Below, piece by piece: positions 5,645 through 6,650 of a DNA stretch of 6,650 nucleotides (the first letter of the stretch is position 1; every line of letters begins with the position of its first letter). Source of the stretch: a bacterium (GTDB lineage: Bacteria; Actinomycetota; Acidimicrobiia; Acidimicrobiales; Bin134); NCBI GenBank assembly GCA_028820035.1, contig JAPPKI010000387.1, forward strand, positions 1 through 6,650, read 5' to 3'. Made by a program: the position numbers and the translations under genes. The notes beneath the pieces are model-generated. The model was not told where the DNA came from and searched no databases. It saw only the letters and a program-made list of their open reading frames with translations.

Positions 5645-6650
5645 TTAGGCGGCGCTGGACTGGAGGGCCAGGCGGGCGACCTTTCGGCGGTGGTGAGAGG
5701 CCGAGCCGAAGTGGAGTTCGCCCACCTTGGCCCGGCGCAGGAACAGGTGCAGGTCGTGCTCCCAGGTGTAGCCGATGCCGCCCGCGAGTTGGAGGCCGTC
5801 CTGCACGCAGCGGCGCTGGGCCTCACCCGCGGCTGCCTTGGCCATCGAGGCGGCCAGGGTGCGGTCCGGGTGATCCTCGGCCAGGGTCAGGGCCGCGTAG
5901 TAGACGAGCACCCGGGCCCGCTCGATGTCGCGGTACATGTTGGCCAGCTTGTGCTTGACGGCCTGGAACGAGCCGATGGGCACGCCGAACTGGATGCGCT
6001 CCTTGGCGTAGGCGTTGATGATGTCGAAGATCCGCTGGCAGGCCCCCAGCGTGACCGCGGCGACTGCGGTCACCGACTCCTCCAGCGCCCGGCGGATCGC
6101 GTCGCTGGCGTCGCCGTCTCCGAGCAGTCGCACCGCCGGCACCCGGACCCCGTCGAGGGTGATGGTGGCGTGGCGGACGCCAGGGTCGACGGGGATGCCC
6201 TCGACGGCCTGGACCGAAGAGCCCGGCACCAGGACTACCCGCAACTCGCCTTCGATCCGGACCGCGACCGCGATCTCGTCGGCTGTGGCCCCGTCGAGCA
6301 CGTAGTGCTTCGTGCCTTCCAGAACTAGATCGTCGCCGCTCCGGCGACCGGTGGCGCTCACCTCTGCCGGATCCCAGATTCCGGCACCCTCGTCGACCGC
6401 GATCGTGCCTGTGGTCTGGCCCGCGGCCACTGGCGCCAGCAGCTCGGCGGCCTGGCCCGGTCCGGCTGCCTCGACAATCAGCGGCGCGAACTGGGTGACG
6501 GTGGACATGAACGGCCCCGGTGCGGCGTGGCGGCCCGACTCCTCCAGCACGATGGCCAGCTCCACCCAGCCGTAGCCCAGGCCGTCGGCCTCCTCCGGCA
6601 GGGCCATGGCCGGCCACTCCAGGCCCACCAGCGTCTGCCAGAAGTCGGCG
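5645..6650 (-). CDS. Acyl-CoA dehydrogenase (FadE-like), N-terminus cut by the window edge
   Basis: Read on the complement, 334 codons are open from the right edge to the TAA at 5647-5645; about 40-50 N-terminal residues are missing. The GTG at 6628 is internal, because the frame continues upstream as ADFWQTL. Family signs in order: EWPAMALPEEADGLGYG (helical N-domain), LEGTKHYVLDGATADEIAVA (middle beta domain), KERIQFGVPIGSFQAVKHKL (FAD- and tetramer-contact helix), and GGIGYTWEHDLHLFLRR near the C-terminus. It should be a cytoplasmic FAD flavoenzyme making the alpha,beta-double bond in an acyl-CoA. The C-terminal place that holds the glutamate of the YEGT-type motif in short/medium-chain enzymes reads ELHFGSASHHR, so the base may lie elsewhere, as in long-chain, isovaleryl or heteromeric FadE types. 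It converges on the P450 with only 12 bases between the stops. Confidence 0.92.
   Translation of the reverse strand, partial: ADFWQTLVGLEWPAMALPEEADGLGYGWVELAIVLEESGRHAAPGPFMSTVTQFAPLIVEAAGPGQAAELLAPVAAGQTTGTIAVDEGAGIWDPAEVSATGRRSGDDLVLEGTKHYVLDGATADEIAVAVRIEGELRVVLVPGSSVQAVEGIPVDPGVRHATITLDGVRVPAVRLLGDGDASDAIRRALEESVTAVAAVTLGACQRIFDIINAYAKERIQFGVPIGSFQAVKHKLANMYRDIERARVLVYYAALTLAEDHPDRTLAASMAKAAAGEAQRRCVQDGLQLAGGIGYTWEHDLHLFLRRAKVGELHFGSASHHRRKVARLALQSSAA

Noticed and set aside
5633..5651. Possible bidirectional terminator between the convergent P450 and dehydrogenase genes
   Set aside because: Only a CGCC/GGCG 4-bp stem with one more pair across a bulge, overlapping the dehydrogenase stop and with no T-run; too weak to call.
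1..6650. CRISPR arrays, tRNA or rRNA genes
   Set aside because: No regularly spaced direct repeats and no tRNA-like or rRNA-like segments were seen by eye anywhere in the window.

Overview
The window suggests a high-GC actinobacterium, most likely an uncultured Acidimicrobiia- or Mycobacterium-like lineage. Hand counts of three 60-base lines in the flanking genes (1561, 2341 and 5101) give 68-70% GC, and the gene content (acyl-CoA ligase, amidohydrolase, class III CoA-transferase, class I-type cytochrome P450, FadE-like acyl-CoA dehydrogenase) is typical of actinobacterial lipid, terpenoid, steroid or aromatic-acid catabolic clusters. The taxon is an inference from composition and gene content; no marker gene is present.

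Layout. Positions 1-493 (minus) hold the first 164 codons of an AMP-forming acyl-CoA synthetase that runs off the left edge. A 73-bp divergent promoter region (494-566) contains a perfect 9-bp inverted repeat. On the plus strand come an amidohydrolase-2 family protein (567-1745) and a CaiB/BaiF CoA-transferase (1773-2987). A strong ribosome-binding site then leads into the first dozen codons of a cytochrome P450-like gene (3032-3069), and the sequence abruptly changes character. From about 3070 to about 4390 GC falls to roughly 42-53% (four 60-base lines counted, mean about 47%), and two short-spaced genes of accessory type appear: a DUF6978-like protein (3133-3606) and a DUF1828/DUF1829-like protein (3618-4388). 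High GC returns with an intact cytochrome P450 (start about 4436, stop 5632) whose first codons match the remnant at 3032. A convergent acyl-CoA dehydrogenase (5645 to beyond 6650, minus) ends the window.

How it fits together. The high-GC genes look like one catabolic locus. The ligase and the CoA-transferase activate an acid to its CoA thioester, the P450 hydroxylates, the acyl-CoA dehydrogenase introduces a double bond, and the amidohydrolase may hydrolyse or decarboxylate an intermediate. The substrate cannot be read from the sequence. The low-GC pair is a foreign two-gene islet placed exactly at the P450 start, between the CoA-transferase and the P450. It left a P450 start with its ribosome-binding site on the left, and a complete P450 without an obvious ribosome-binding site on the right. 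The islet has no visible transposase, integrase or toxin signature. Its compact, translationally coupled, low-GC two-gene form makes it the best candidate here for an undescribed accessory (defence-like or toxin-antitoxin-like) system, but that function is conjecture.
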